A program made the translations under genes and the position numbers. A DNA stretch of 64,000 nucleotides from positions 2,294,001 to 2,358,000 of the forward strand of contig NZ_JAUTBF010000001.1 in the NCBI RefSeq assembly GCF_030818955.1. Direction: 5' to 3'. The notes under the pieces were generated by a model that made no database searches, was not told the DNA's origin, and worked only from the letters and a program-made list of their open reading frames with translations. Below are positions 43,555 to 52,067 of this stretch, piece by piece (positions within the stretch are counted from its first letter, which is position 1; each line of letters begins with the position of its first letter). The DNA is from Microbacterium trichothecenolyticum (GTDB lineage: Bacteria; Actinomycetota; Actinomycetes; Actinomycetales; Microbacteriaceae).

Positions 43555-44607
43555 ATGACTCGAGTGCGTCTCGCCGACGTCGCGAAAGCGGCCGGTGTCT
43601 CTCCCGCGACCGTCTCGCTCGTGCTGAACGACGCCGAGTCGCGCATCTCCGACGAGACCAAAGAGCGTGTTCGCCGCGTCGCCGACGAGGTGGGTTACTC
43701 CCCCAACCCGATCGCCCGGAGTCTTCGCACTCGCGTGACCGGCACCATCGGCCTCGTCTCCGACCGCATCGCCACGACGCCCTTCGCCGGCCGCATGCTC
43801 GCCGGGGCGCAAGAGGTCGCCCGCGAGAACGGCCGGCTCGTCATCCTCGTCGACACCGACGGGCATCCCGAGATCGAATCCGAGGCCATCTCGACCCTGG
43901 TGAACCACCGCGTCGACGGCATGGTCTACGCCTCCATGTACCACCAGATCATCCCCGCCCCCGCGGGCCTGCCCGCCGGCACGGTCTTCCTCGACTGCCG
44001 CCCCGAGGGCGGCGGCTACCCCGCCGTGGTGCCCGACGACTACGCCGGCGGGCGCGCCGCCACCCAGGAGCTCGTCGACGCCGGCCACCGCCGCATCGCC
44101 TACATCGACGACGGCGACGACGACCGCCCGATCGCCGCGCAGCTGCGCCTCGAGGGCTACGTCGACGTGCTCACCGAAGCCGGTATCGAGCCCGACCCCG
44201 CGCTGCACGTCTTCGCCGTCACCGCGGCGGCGGGTGGCCAGCGCGCCATCGCCGAGCTGATGTCGCTGCCCGAAGACCAGCGCCCCACGGCCGTCTTCGC
44301 CTTCAACGACCGCATCGCGGCCGGTGTCGTGATGTGGGCGCACCGCCACGGCATCCGCATCCCCGAAGACCTGTCCGTCGTCGGTTACGACGACCAGCAG
44401 CTGGTCGCGGCAGAGCTCGACCCGCCGCTGACCACCGTCTCGCTCCCCCACGCGGCCATGGGCCGTTGGGCCATGGAGGTCGCCCTCGGCCTCCGCGCGG
44501 CGGACACCGATTCCCCCCACCTCATGGACTGCCCGATCGTTCGTCGGGCTTCCGTCGCCCCTCCCGCGCACCTCGGCAGCGCGCGGGATCCCCGGGTCAC
44601 GGACTGA
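43555..44607 (+). CDS. LacI family repressor of the fructoside-type operon
   Basis: The 350-residue regulator begins with the LacI headpiece VRLADVAKAAGVSPATVSLVLNDAE and hinge YSPNPIARSLRT, followed by a sugar-binding core (GTIGLVSDRIATTPFAGRML, AYIDDGDDDRPIAAQLRLEGY, IPEDLSVVGYDDQQLVAAELDPPLTTVSLP). GGAGGGTGGAG precedes ATG 43555. It is the first gene of a run with a binding protein, two permeases, a PfkB kinase and a glycoside hydrolase. Twin operators at its promoter imply autorepression. Confidence 0.92.
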   Translation: MTRVRLADVAKAAGVSPATVSLVLNDAESRISDETKERVRRVADEVGYSPNPIARSLRTRVTGTIGLVSDRIATTPFAGRMLAGAQEVARENGRLVILVDTDGHPEIESEAISTLVNHRVDGMVYASMYHQIIPAPAGLPAGTVFLDCRPEGGGYPAVVPDDYAGGRAATQELVDAGHRRIAYIDDGDDDRPIAAQLRLEGYVDVLTEAGIEPDPALHVFAVTAAAGGQRAIAELMSLPEDQRPTAVFAFNDRIAAGVVMWAHRHGIRIPEDLSVVGYDDQQLVAAELDPPLTTVSLPHAAMGRWAMEVALGLRAADTDSPHLMDCPIVRRASVAPPAHLGSARDPRVTD

Positions 44608-44632
44608 CGCCGCACCGGCGTCCTCTCACGAT

Positions 44633-44650
44633 GGCGACAGCGATGTCGCC
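44633..44650 (+). other. hairpin with GCGA tetraloop before the binding-protein gene
   Basis: GGCGACA and TGTCGCC form a 7-bp stem closed by GCGA, a stable GNRA-type loop, 19 nt before the next ATG. It may protect or process the mRNA between the regulator and transport genes. Confidence 0.5.
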
Positions 44651-44669
44651 GCACACCGAAAGGAACACG

Positions 44670-45962
44670 ATGAAGAAATCCTTCATCCCGCTCGCCGCGA
44701 CGGGCGTGGCTGCCGCGCTGGTGATGACCGGCTGCGGTCAGGCAGGCCAGGGCGGCGCGACGACCGAAGACGGTCGTACCGTGCTGACGATGTGGACGCA
44801 CTCGGCCGGCAACCCCGCCGAGCTCGCGGTCTACGAGCAGATCATCAGCGACTTCAACGCCTCGCAGGAGAAGTACACGGTCAAGACCGAGTCGTTCCCG
44901 CAGGGCGCGTACAACGACGCGATCGTCGCGGCGGCGGCCTCGGGCGACCTGCCGTGCCTGCTCGACCTCGACGGTCCGATCATGCCCAACTGGGCGTGGG
45001 CGAACTACCTGCAGCCGCTGAACATCTCCAGCGACATCACCGACAAGCTGCTTCCCACGGCGGTCGGAAAGTACAACGGTGAGATCTACTCGGCCGGGTA
45101 CTGGGATGCCGCTCTCGGCATCTTCGCGCGCAAGTCGGTGCTCGATGCCAATGGCATCCGCATCCCCTCCATCGAGCAGCCGTGGACCGAGACCGAGTTC
45201 GACCAGGCGCTGGCCACCCTGAAGGCCGCCGGGTACGAGACGCCGATCGACATCGGCGCCGAAGACAAGGGTGAGTGGTGGCCCTACGCCTACTCGCCGT
45301 TCCTGCAGAGCTTCGGCGGCGACCTCATCGACCGCGACACCATGCTGTCTGCCGACGGCGCGCTGAACGGCCCGGATGCCGTGAAGTGGGGCACCTGGTT
45401 CCAGGACCTCTTCAAGAAGGGTTACGCCAACAGCGGCGGCACCGTGGGCAACCAGGAGTTCGTCGACGGCGATGTCGCCCTCAGCTACACGGGTGTGTGG
45501 AACGGTCTCGCCGCGGTGGATGCCGTGGGCGACGACCTGCTGATCCTGCCGCCGCCGGACCTCGGCAACGGCCCCAAGATCGGTGGCGGTTCGTGGCAGT
45601 GGGGCATCTCGTCGTCGTGCGCCGACGCCGACGGCGCTCGCCAGTACCTGGAGTTCAGCTTCGACGACAAGTACATCACCCAGTTCGCCGACGAGCAGCT
45701 CGTGATCCCGGCCACCGAGGCCGCGACCGAGGCGTCGAAGTACTTCAACTCCACCGACGGCGCCCTGGCCCCCTTCGCGGAGTTCTCGAAGGAGTACGCG
45801 GTGCTGCGCCCCGAGACCCCCGCCTACGCGGTGATCTCGACCACGTTCGAGACGGCGGCCAAAGACATCATGAACGGCGCCGACGTGCAGTCGGCTCTGG
45901 ATGCCGCGGTCACCGAGATCGACACCAACATCTCCTCCAACGACGGCTACGGCGCGAACTGA
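44670..45962 (+). CDS. sugar ABC transporter substrate-binding lipoprotein
   Basis: The 430-residue protein has a signal peptide with lipobox LVMTGC (Cys22) and a family-1 solute-binding fold (VLTMWTHSAGNPAELAVYEQIISDFNAS, YNGEIYSAGYWDAALGIFARKSVLD, EFVDGDVALSYTGVWNGL). It captures an oligosaccharide outside the cell for the two permeases that follow. AAAGGAA precedes the ATG. The linked kinase and hydrolase suggest a fructose-containing sugar. A perfect 13-bp hairpin after the stop may raise its expression over the permeases. Confidence 0.93.
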   Translation: MKKSFIPLAATGVAAALVMTGCGQAGQGGATTEDGRTVLTMWTHSAGNPAELAVYEQIISDFNASQEKYTVKTESFPQGAYNDAIVAAAASGDLPCLLDLDGPIMPNWAWANYLQPLNISSDITDKLLPTAVGKYNGEIYSAGYWDAALGIFARKSVLDANGIRIPSIEQPWTETEFDQALATLKAAGYETPIDIGAEDKGEWWPYAYSPFLQSFGGDLIDRDTMLSADGALNGPDAVKWGTWFQDLFKKGYANSGGTVGNQEFVDGDVALSYTGVWNGLAAVDAVGDDLLILPPPDLGNGPKIGGGSWQWGISSSCADADGARQYLEFSFDDKYITQFADEQLVIPATEAATEASKYFNSTDGALAPFAEFSKEYAVLRPETPAYAVISTTFETAAKDIMNGADVQSALDAAVTEIDTNISSNDGYGAN

Positions 45963-45974
45963 CGCCCGCGCCCA

Positions 45975-46004
45975 GCGGTGGGGGTCCAGCCGGACCCCCA
46001 CCGC
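45975..46004 (+). terminator. intra-operon hairpin after the binding-protein gene
   Basis: GCGGTGGGGGTCC (45975-45987) and GGACCCCCACCGC (45992-46004) form a perfect 13-bp stem with a 4-nt loop, 12 nt past the stop. It probably acts as a partial terminator or 3'-end stabiliser. Confidence 0.8.
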
Positions 46005-46025
46005 GCCCCGCGAAAGAAGAACCTG

Positions 46026-46967
46026 ATGACCGTGTCACCTCCGGTCGCCGCGGCGAAGCAGCCGCGCCGATCCCTCAGCCGCTTCCGCTCCGCACGCGGA
46101 CGCGAGACGTGGGCGGGCCTGGCGATGATGGCCCCCGCAGCCCTCCTGCTCCTGCTCTTCCTCATCGTCCCCGTGCTGCTGGCCTTCACGCTGTCGTTCA
46201 CGAACGCCCGCCTGATCTCGCCCAACCCGCCGCGCTTCGTCGGACTCGACAACTTCCTGCGTGCCTTCACCGCCGACCCGGTCTTCCTGCAGTCGGCGCT
46301 GAACACCTTCCTCTTCGCCCTCGTCGTCGTTCCCGTGCAGGCCGGTCTCGGCCTGTTCCTGGCGGTGCTGGTCAACCAGCGCCTGCGCGGGACGACGTTC
46401 TTCCGCGTCGTCTTCTTCATCCCCGTCGTCACCTCGATCGTCGTGGTGTCGATCCTGTGGCGCTTCATGTACCAGAGCGACGGCCTCATCAACTCGATGA
46501 TCGACACGCTCACCTTCGGGGCCCTGCAGGGCGCCGACTGGCTGAACGACCCGAGCACGGCGCTGCCCGCCATCATCGTGCTCTCGATCTGGCAGGCCGT
46601 CGGCTTCCACATGATCATCTGGCTCGCGGGACTGCAGACCATCCCCGAAGAGCTCTACGAAGCCGCCCGCATGGACGGCGCCAGCCGCTGGCGCCAGTTC
46701 ACCAACGTCACCTGGCCCGGCCTTCGCCCCACCATGGTGTTCGTCCTCGTCACGATCACCATCGCCGCGCTCGGCCTGTTCGTGCAGGTCGACGTGATGA
46801 CGCAGGGCGGTCCCCTCAACTCGACGTCGACCGTCGTGTTCCACGCGGTGCGCAAGGGCTACGAGCAGCAGGAGATCGGCTATGCCGCCTCGATCTCGCT
46901 GCTGTTCTTCGTGGCCGTGCTCATCATCGCGCTCATCCAGCGTCGGTTGACCCGAGAGAAGAACTGA
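46026..46967 (+). CDS. sugar ABC transporter permease (MalF/UgpA-like)
   Basis: The 313-residue membrane protein has six helices and the permease EAA loop IPEELYEAARMDGASRWRQFTNVTWPGLRP, which contacts the ATPase. Family start region LAMMAPAALLLLLFLIVPVLLAFTLSFTN. It pairs with the next permease (1-nt gap) and the lipoprotein upstream. No ATPase gene is present in the operon, so a shared MsiK-like ATPase is needed. Confidence 0.93.
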   Translation: MTVSPPVAAAKQPRRSLSRFRSARGRETWAGLAMMAPAALLLLLFLIVPVLLAFTLSFTNARLISPNPPRFVGLDNFLRAFTADPVFLQSALNTFLFALVVVPVQAGLGLFLAVLVNQRLRGTTFFRVVFFIPVVTSIVVVSILWRFMYQSDGLINSMIDTLTFGALQGADWLNDPSTALPAIIVLSIWQAVGFHMIIWLAGLQTIPEELYEAARMDGASRWRQFTNVTWPGLRPTMVFVLVTITIAALGLFVQVDVMTQGGPLNSTSTVVFHAVRKGYEQQEIGYAASISLLFFVAVLIIALIQRRLTREKN

Positions 46968-46968
46968 C

Positions 46969-47922
46969 ATGACCAGCACCCTCGAGCGCCCCGAGCGCGC
47001 GACGCGTTCCTCGCGTCCCTCCTCGCCCGCCCGTCAGCGCACCCGCTCATCGGAGGGCCGCAGGGGCCGCATCCTCACGTACGTGTCGATGTCGATCCTC
47101 GCCGTGTTCTTCCTCTTCCCGCTCGTGTTCATGTTCGTCTCGAGCCTGAAGCCCGACGCCCAGATCCTGCGCGACATCAACTCCCCCGCCGCGTTCCTGC
47201 CAACCGGCGAGATCAGCCTCGACAACTACTTCGGGGTGTTCGACCGCGTCCCGGTCGCGCAGTTCCTGTTCAACTCGATCCTGGTGACGGTGCTCACCGT
47301 CGGACTCGGCCTGATCGTCAACTCCCTCGCCGGGTTCGCCCTGTCGCGGCTGCGCTGGAAGGGTCGCGTGGTGGTGCTGGCGCTCATCATCGCGACGCTC
47401 ATCGTGCCGTTCGAGACGATCGCGGTGCCGATGGTCTACTGGGTCAATCAGCTCCCCACCCTCGTCATGGAGGGCGGCGTGCTGAAGTACGACTTCGGCT
47501 GGCTGAACACCTATCAGGTGCAGATCGTGCCGTTCATCGCGAACGCCTTCTCGATCTTCCTGTTCGCGCAGTACTTCTCCACCATCCCGGCGTCGCTCGA
47601 CGAGGCCGCACGCATCGACGGCGCGAGCTGGTTCACCATCTACCGCCGCATCATCGTGCCGCTGTCGGGTCCCGCGTTCGCGACGGTGGCGATCCTGACC
47701 TTCCTGCCGGCGTGGAACCAGTACCTGTGGCCTCTCATGGTGGTGCAGAAAGAGGAGCTGCGCCCCGTCATGGTCGGCATGCAGTACTTCTTCCAGCTCA
47801 ACACCGCGTGGGGCGAGGTGATGGCCTACACCTCGCTCATCACCCTTCCCGTGCTCATCGTCTTCCTCATCTTCCAGCGGGCGTTCGTCAGCAGCATCGC
47901 CGCATCGGGGGTCAAGGGATGA
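46969..47922 (+). CDS. sugar ABC transporter permease (MalG/UgpE-like)
   Basis: The 317-residue protein has a basic N-terminal tail, six helices and the EAA loop IPASLDEAARIDGASWFTIYRRIIVPLSGP. It forms the channel heterodimer with the preceding permease. The stop overlaps the kinase start by 4 nt (ATGA), so permease and kinase are co-translated. Confidence 0.93.
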   Translation: MTSTLERPERATRSSRPSSPARQRTRSSEGRRGRILTYVSMSILAVFFLFPLVFMFVSSLKPDAQILRDINSPAAFLPTGEISLDNYFGVFDRVPVAQFLFNSILVTVLTVGLGLIVNSLAGFALSRLRWKGRVVVLALIIATLIVPFETIAVPMVYWVNQLPTLVMEGGVLKYDFGWLNTYQVQIVPFIANAFSIFLFAQYFSTIPASLDEAARIDGASWFTIYRRIIVPLSGPAFATVAILTFLPAWNQYLWPLMVVQKEELRPVMVGMQYFFQLNTAWGEVMAYTSLITLPVLIVFLIFQRAFVSSIAASGVKG

Positions 47923-48857
47923 GTCCAGAACTCGATGTCGTCGTGCTCGGCGAAGCACTCATCGACATCGTCACCACTTCCGCCGGGGCGGCCGAGCGCC
48001 CCGGCGGAAGCCCGGCCAACGTCACGGTCGCCCTCGGGCGGCTGGGGCGGCGGACGGCCCTCGTGGCCCGCGTCGCCGACGACGAGCGCGGCCGCGTGCT
48101 GAACGACTGGCTCTCGGCATCCGGAGTCACCCTTCACCCGGCGGGATCGCCGGAGCACACGGCCACGGCGAACGCGATGATCGACGCCGTCGGCAACGCC
48201 ACGTACGAGTTCGACATCGACTGGGTGCTGCCCGTCCCGGTCGAGGTGCCGGCCGCGCGCGTCTTCCACACCGGATCGGTCGCCGCGACCCTGGCCCCCG
48301 GCGCCGACGAGGTGCGTGCGACCGCCGAGCGCGCCCGGGCGACGGCCCTGGTGAGCTACGACCCGAACATCCGGCCGGCCCTCACCGGCGGCGTCGATGA
48401 CGCGCGCCAGCGCGTCGAGGCCCTCGTCGCCCTGAGCGACGTGGTCAAGGCCAGCGCCGAAGACGCCGAGTGGCTCTACCCCGGCGTGCCGGCCCTCGAG
48501 GTGGCGCGCGCCTGGGTCGCCCTCGGCGCGGGACTCGCCGTCATCACCGACGGGGATGCCGGTTCGCTCGGCGTCACCGCCCACGGCAGCGTCGAGATCC
48601 CCGCGGTCCCGACGCGCGTGGTCGACACGGTCGGGGCGGGCGACACCTTCATGGGGACGCTGCTCGACGGCATCCTGAACCTTCCCGGCGACGTCGATGA
48701 GCTGCGCACCGCCGTGCGCGCCCTCGACGACGCCGCCCTTGCTCCCCTGCTCCGCCGCGCCGCGGCCGCCGCCGCCATCACGGTCGGACGCGAGGGCATG
48801 GACCCCCCGACCCGAGAAGACCTGCAGCACACCGCTGCGCTGAAAGAGAGTGCCTGA
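47919..48857 (+). CDS. PfkB family carbohydrate kinase, fructokinase-like
   Basis: The 312-residue kinase has the ribokinase-fold motifs: PGGSPANVTVALGRLG near the N-terminus, VSYDPNIRP, and the C-terminal ATP/catalytic motif VVDTVGAGDTFMGTLLDGIL with the base Asp. The fit is best to fructokinases. It would phosphorylate fructose released by the glycoside hydrolase that overlaps its end, linking uptake to glycolysis. Confidence 0.9.
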   Translation: MSPELDVVVLGEALIDIVTTSAGAAERPGGSPANVTVALGRLGRRTALVARVADDERGRVLNDWLSASGVTLHPAGSPEHTATANAMIDAVGNATYEFDIDWVLPVPVEVPAARVFHTGSVAATLAPGADEVRATAERARATALVSYDPNIRPALTGGVDDARQRVEALVALSDVVKASAEDAEWLYPGVPALEVARAWVALGAGLAVITDGDAGSLGVTAHGSVEIPAVPTRVVDTVGAGDTFMGTLLDGILNLPGDVDELRTAVRALDDAALAPLLRRAAAAAAITVGREGMDPPTREDLQHTAALKESA

Positions 48858-49830
48858 CGTGTTCGACCTCGCCGATTCCTACGTGTGGGATTTCTGGTTC
48901 GCCGACGACGGCGACGCCTATCACCTGTTCTTCCTGTACGCCTCGCGCGCACTGCACGATCCGGAAGACCGCCACTACCGCGCCTCGGTGGGCCACGCCG
49001 TCTCGACCGACCTGGTGTCGTGGGAGCGCGTCGCCGACGCCCTCGTTCGCGGCGGGGCCGACGACTTCGACGCCCTCGCCACCTGGACCGGCTCGACCGT
49101 GCGCCGCGAAGACGGCACCTGGTTTCTCTTCTACACGGGCTCCCGCCTGGGCGACGACGGCCGCAACGTACAGCGCGTCGGCTACGGGACCAGCGACGAC
49201 CTCTCCACCTGGCACAAGAACCCGGCGGGTGCGGTGCTCGAAGCAGACGGCACGATCTACGAGCGTCTCGACACCAGCGACTGGCACGACGAGGCCTTCC
49301 GCGACCCGTGGGTGTTCGCCGACCCCGCGGGCGACGGCTGGCACATGTACGTCACGGCGCGCGCGACGGAGGGTCCGTTCAACGGCCGCGGCGTCGTCGC
49401 GCACGCGACCTCGCGCGACCTCGAGACCTGGGAGCTGCAGGCCCCGGTCAGCGAGCCCACCGACGAGGGCTTCGGTCAGCTCGAGGTGACGCAGGTCGAG
49501 GAGGTCGACGGCCGCCCGGTTCTGCTGTTCTCGTGCATGCCCGCCCAGGCGATGGATGCCGTGCGCGCACGCCACCCGCGCGGGGCGGTGTGGGCGGTGG
49601 CCGCCGACAGCGTGCTCGGGCCGTTCGACATCGCGGCCGCCACACCGATCACCGACGACGACCTGTATGTCGGTCGCCTCATCCGCGACCGCGCGGGCGC
49701 GTGGCAGCTCCTGGCCTTCCGCAACGTCGGCCCCGACGGCCGCTTCGTGGGCGGTGTCACCGACCCGATGCCGGTCGGCTGGGACGGTGACCGCCTCGTC
49801 GTGAAGCAGTCGGCGGCACTGTCGGCCTGA
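48850..49830 (+). CDS. glycoside hydrolase, five-bladed beta-propeller (GH32/GH68/GH43-like)
   Basis: The 326-residue protein has the propeller motifs of beta-fructosidase-like enzymes: DSYVWDFWFADDGDAYHLFFLYA (first blade, acidic nucleophile), ATWTGSTVRREDGTWFLFYTG, FRDPWVFADP (the RDP motif) and GQLEVTQVEEVDGRPVLLFSC with the probable acid Glu. There is no signal peptide, so it works on imported sugar. GTG 48850 overlaps the kinase stop; GTG 48859 is also possible. With the kinase it would yield fructose 6-phosphate, but the exact GH family is uncertain. Confidence 0.82.
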   Translation: MPDVFDLADSYVWDFWFADDGDAYHLFFLYASRALHDPEDRHYRASVGHAVSTDLVSWERVADALVRGGADDFDALATWTGSTVRREDGTWFLFYTGSRLGDDGRNVQRVGYGTSDDLSTWHKNPAGAVLEADGTIYERLDTSDWHDEAFRDPWVFADPAGDGWHMYVTARATEGPFNGRGVVAHATSRDLETWELQAPVSEPTDEGFGQLEVTQVEEVDGRPVLLFSCMPAQAMDAVRARHPRGAVWAVAADSVLGPFDIAAATPITDDDLYVGRLIRDRAGAWQLLAFRNVGPDGRFVGGVTDPMPVGWDGDRLVVKQSAALSA

Positions 49831-49837
49831 ACCGGCT

Positions 49838-49885
49838 CCACGTGGAACGCGCGCGTCCTCCCCGGGGCGTGCGCGTTCCACGTGG
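49838..49885 (+). terminator. operon terminator hairpin
   Basis: CCACGTGGAACGCGC (49838-49852) pairs perfectly with GCGCGTTCCACGTGG (49871-49885), a 15-bp stem starting 8 nt after the hydrolase stop. Confidence 0.88.
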
Positions 49886-49926
49886 CACGCACGGCCCTCC
49901 CCTCGACGGCCGCACGGCCCGCCCGG

Positions 49927-49932
49927 TAAGAT
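49927..49932 (+). promoter_or_regulatory. -10 element of nhaA
   Basis: TAAGAT lies 62 bp before the nhaA ATG, just after the upstream terminator. No clear -35 is seen. Confidence 0.5.
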
Positions 49933-49993
49933 CGGCAGCGGTGTGTCGGGAAGCCTGGTCGACGATCCGTCGATCGATCACCCAGGAGCCGTC

Positions 49994-51325
49994 ATGACTC
50001 ACGACATCGTCCGCACACCGAGCTGGCCCGGCTCCGCCGAGGTGCAGCGCGTCACCGCCCTGCTGCGCCGTGAGTCCGTCGGGGGCCTGCTGCTCGTCGT
50101 GGCGGCCATCGCCGCGATCGTCTGGGCGAACTCGCCGGCGTCGGCGGCCTACTTCGCCCTACGCGATCTGCGCTTCGGCTACGAACCGTGGCATCTCGAA
50201 CTCAGCGTGGGCGCGTGGGCGGCCGACGGCCTGCTCGCCGTGTTCTTCTTCCTCGTGGGCCTCGAACTCAAACGCGAGATCGTCGCCGGGAGCCTGCGTC
50301 GACGGAGCACGGCCGTCGTGCCCGTCACGGCGGCGTTCGCCGGTGTGGCCGTGCCGGCACTCGTCTATGTCGCCGTCGTGCACGCGCAGCCGAGCCTGCT
50401 CGCCGGCTGGGCCATCCCCACCGCGACCGACATCGCGTTCGCCGTCGCGGTGCTCGCGCTGGTCGGCTCGCACCTGCCCGGCCCGCTGCGTATCTTCCTG
50501 CTCACCCTCGCCGTCGTCGACGACCTCATCGCCATCGCGATCATCGCGATCTTCTACACCAGCGACATCTCGGTTCTGCCCCTGGCCGTCTTCGCGGTCC
50601 TCGTGGCGATCTACGGCGCGATCGCGCACCGGGGGCGAGCATGGTTCGCGCGCCACGCCTGCGGTGCCTGGGTCGTCCTCCTGCCGATCGGCTTCGCCGC
50701 GTGGGCGTTCCTGCACGCGTCGGGCGTGCACGCCACCATCGCGGGCGTCGCCCTGGCGTTCACCGTGCCCGTCGCCGCCTCACGCCGGCAGCCGCAAGCT
50801 CGCGGGATGGATCTCGCGGAGCAGTTCGAGCACCGCTTCCGCCCCCTTTCGGCGGGCGTCGCCGTGCCGATCTTCGCCTTCTTCGCCGCGGGCGTCTCGG
50901 TGGGCGGGGGCGACGGACTCCTGCGGGCTGCGACCGACCCCGTGACCATCGGCATCGTCGCGGGACTCGTGCTCGGCAAGCCCCTCGGCATCCTGCTCGG
51001 CGTTCGCCTGCTGACGCTGGTCACGCGGGTGCGACTCGACCCCGCGCTGCGATGGATCGATCTGGCGGGAGTGGGACTTCTCGCCGGTATCGGCTTCACG
51101 GTGTCGCTCCTGATCGCCGAGCTCAGCTTCCCCGGGGGCTCGGCGCACACCGACGACGCGAAGATCGCCATCATGGCGGCGTCGCTGCTGGCATCCGTGC
51201 TGGCGTCGTGCGTGCTTCTCGTGCGCAATCGCCGGTATAAGCGGCTCGCCCTCGACGAAGAGGTGGATGCCGACGGCGACGACGTTCCGGACGTCTACCA
51301 GCAGCCCCCCGGGCCGGGACTGTGA
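49994..51325 (+). CDS. nhaA: Na+/H+ antiporter NhaA
   Basis: NhaA exports sodium in exchange for protons. The 443-residue protein has twelve helices and the signatures FFFLVGLELKREIVAGSL, IPTATDIAFAVAVLALVG (Asp corresponding to E. coli D133) and LLTLAVVDDLIAIAIIAIFY with the adjacent Asp pair that binds sodium. The hydrophilic C-terminal tail is longer than in E. coli. AGGAG lies 8 nt before ATG 49994. Confidence 0.97.
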   Translation: MTHDIVRTPSWPGSAEVQRVTALLRRESVGGLLLVVAAIAAIVWANSPASAAYFALRDLRFGYEPWHLELSVGAWAADGLLAVFFFLVGLELKREIVAGSLRRRSTAVVPVTAAFAGVAVPALVYVAVVHAQPSLLAGWAIPTATDIAFAVAVLALVGSHLPGPLRIFLLTLAVVDDLIAIAIIAIFYTSDISVLPLAVFAVLVAIYGAIAHRGRAWFARHACGAWVVLLPIGFAAWAFLHASGVHATIAGVALAFTVPVAASRRQPQARGMDLAEQFEHRFRPLSAGVAVPIFAFFAAGVSVGGGDGLLRAATDPVTIGIVAGLVLGKPLGILLGVRLLTLVTRVRLDPALRWIDLAGVGLLAGIGFTVSLLIAELSFPGGSAHTDDAKIAIMAASLLASVLASCVLLVRNRRYKRLALDEEVDADGDDVPDVYQQPPGPGL

Positions 51326-51328
51326 CGA

Positions 51329-51364
51329 CGAGTGCCCCGCACCGGGAGAGGTACGGGGCACTCG
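51329..51364. terminator. bidirectional terminator after nhaA
   Basis: CGAGTGCCCCG (51329-51339) pairs with CGGGGCACTCG (51354-51364), with additional ACC/GGT pairing inside. It lies between convergent genes. Confidence 0.85.
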
Positions 51365-51376
51365 CGAACGTGCGGG

Positions 51377-51718
51377 TCAGGCGGCGGCGGCGAGCTGCAC
51401 GCGGTGCCCGGCTTCCTGCTGTTGCCAAGTGGCCGCGTTGAGCGTCAGACCCGACGACAGCGCGGCCTGGTCGGCCAGCTGCCGCAGGTAGCCCCCCGAC
51501 AGCCGCTCGGCCTCTGCGCTCGCGTAGTGGAAACGCAGCGAGATCGAGGGCTGGATCCACAGCGTCGTACGGGCGTGTTCGGCCTCGGTGTCGGTCCAGG
51601 TGATGGTGAACGATTCGCTGCGGCGGAGCTTGGTCGACAGAACCACCTGCAGGTACTGCAGCAGGCGGTCGTCGATGTCGATCGGCTTCGGGTCGGAACC
51701 GTAGAAGAGCTTGCCCAT
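51377..51718 (-). CDS. DUF7882-type small protein
   Basis: The 113-residue protein starts MGKLFYGSDPKPIDIDDRLLQYLQVVLSTKLRRSESFTITW and continues TLWIQPSISLRFHYASAEAERLSGGYLRQL. This matches a small family frequent in Microbacteriaceae that is often mislabelled as ATP-dependent DNA ligase; it has no ligase motif. Function unknown. A 55-residue membrane protein gene lies 24 nt upstream on the same strand and the two probably share a promoter. Confidence 0.8.
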   Translation of the reverse strand: MGKLFYGSDPKPIDIDDRLLQYLQVVLSTKLRRSESFTITWTDTEAEHARTTLWIQPSISLRFHYASAEAERLSGGYLRQLADQAALSSGLTLNAATWQQQEAGHRVQLAAAA

Positions 51719-51742
51719 GAGGAGTCCTGTGCGGGGTGAGGG

Positions 51743-51910
51743 TCAGAAGACGAGGGGGCCGACGAGACCGACGCCGGCGGCCGAGACGACGACAGCGGCG
51801 GCAACGACGATGTGGCGCACCCGGCGCACGGCGACATCGGCGGGCGACGGCACGAAGGTCGAGCGGCGGGCAGATGCGATGGGCGTGCCTGTGAACATGA
51901 TGCTGGTCAT
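51743..51910 (-). CDS. 55-residue single-helix membrane protein
   Basis: The frame starts at ATG 51910 (MTSIMFTGTPIASARRS) and ends at TGA 51743. A hydrophobic segment, HIVVAAAVVVSAAGVGLVGP, near the C-terminus should span the membrane once. GGAAGGAAG lies at correct spacing upstream, which strongly supports translation despite the small size. It is followed after 24 nt by the DUF7882-type gene and is divergent from a marR gene. I do not recognise a family. Confidence 0.7.
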   Translation of the reverse strand: MTSIMFTGTPIASARRSTFVPSPADVAVRRVRHIVVAAAVVVSAAGVGLVGPLVF

Positions 51911-51959
51911 GACGTTCTTCCTTCCGTCGGATTCCCGCGACGCTCAGTCCCGGTGATCA

Positions 51960-52001
51960 TCAACATAGCATGTAATCAACACCGTTAGGTAATCTTGTTG
52001 A
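51960..52001. promoter_or_regulatory. possible MarR operator region
   Basis: TCAACA occurs at 51960-51965 and 51976-51981, and TGTTGA at 51996-52001, giving half-sites in an AT-rich stretch between the divergent small membrane protein and marR genes. The arrangement suggests joint control by MarR; the exact site is uncertain. Confidence 0.45.
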
Positions 52002-52067
52002 GAGTCACGTACGCTGATATTCACGGTGGGTGATGATCAGTCTGGCAACTTTAGGAGGTTAGGTATA

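Noticed and set aside
51377..51718. ATP-dependent DNA ligase annotation for the DUF7882-type protein
   Set aside because: The 113-residue protein lacks the nucleotidyltransferase KxDG motif and is far too short.
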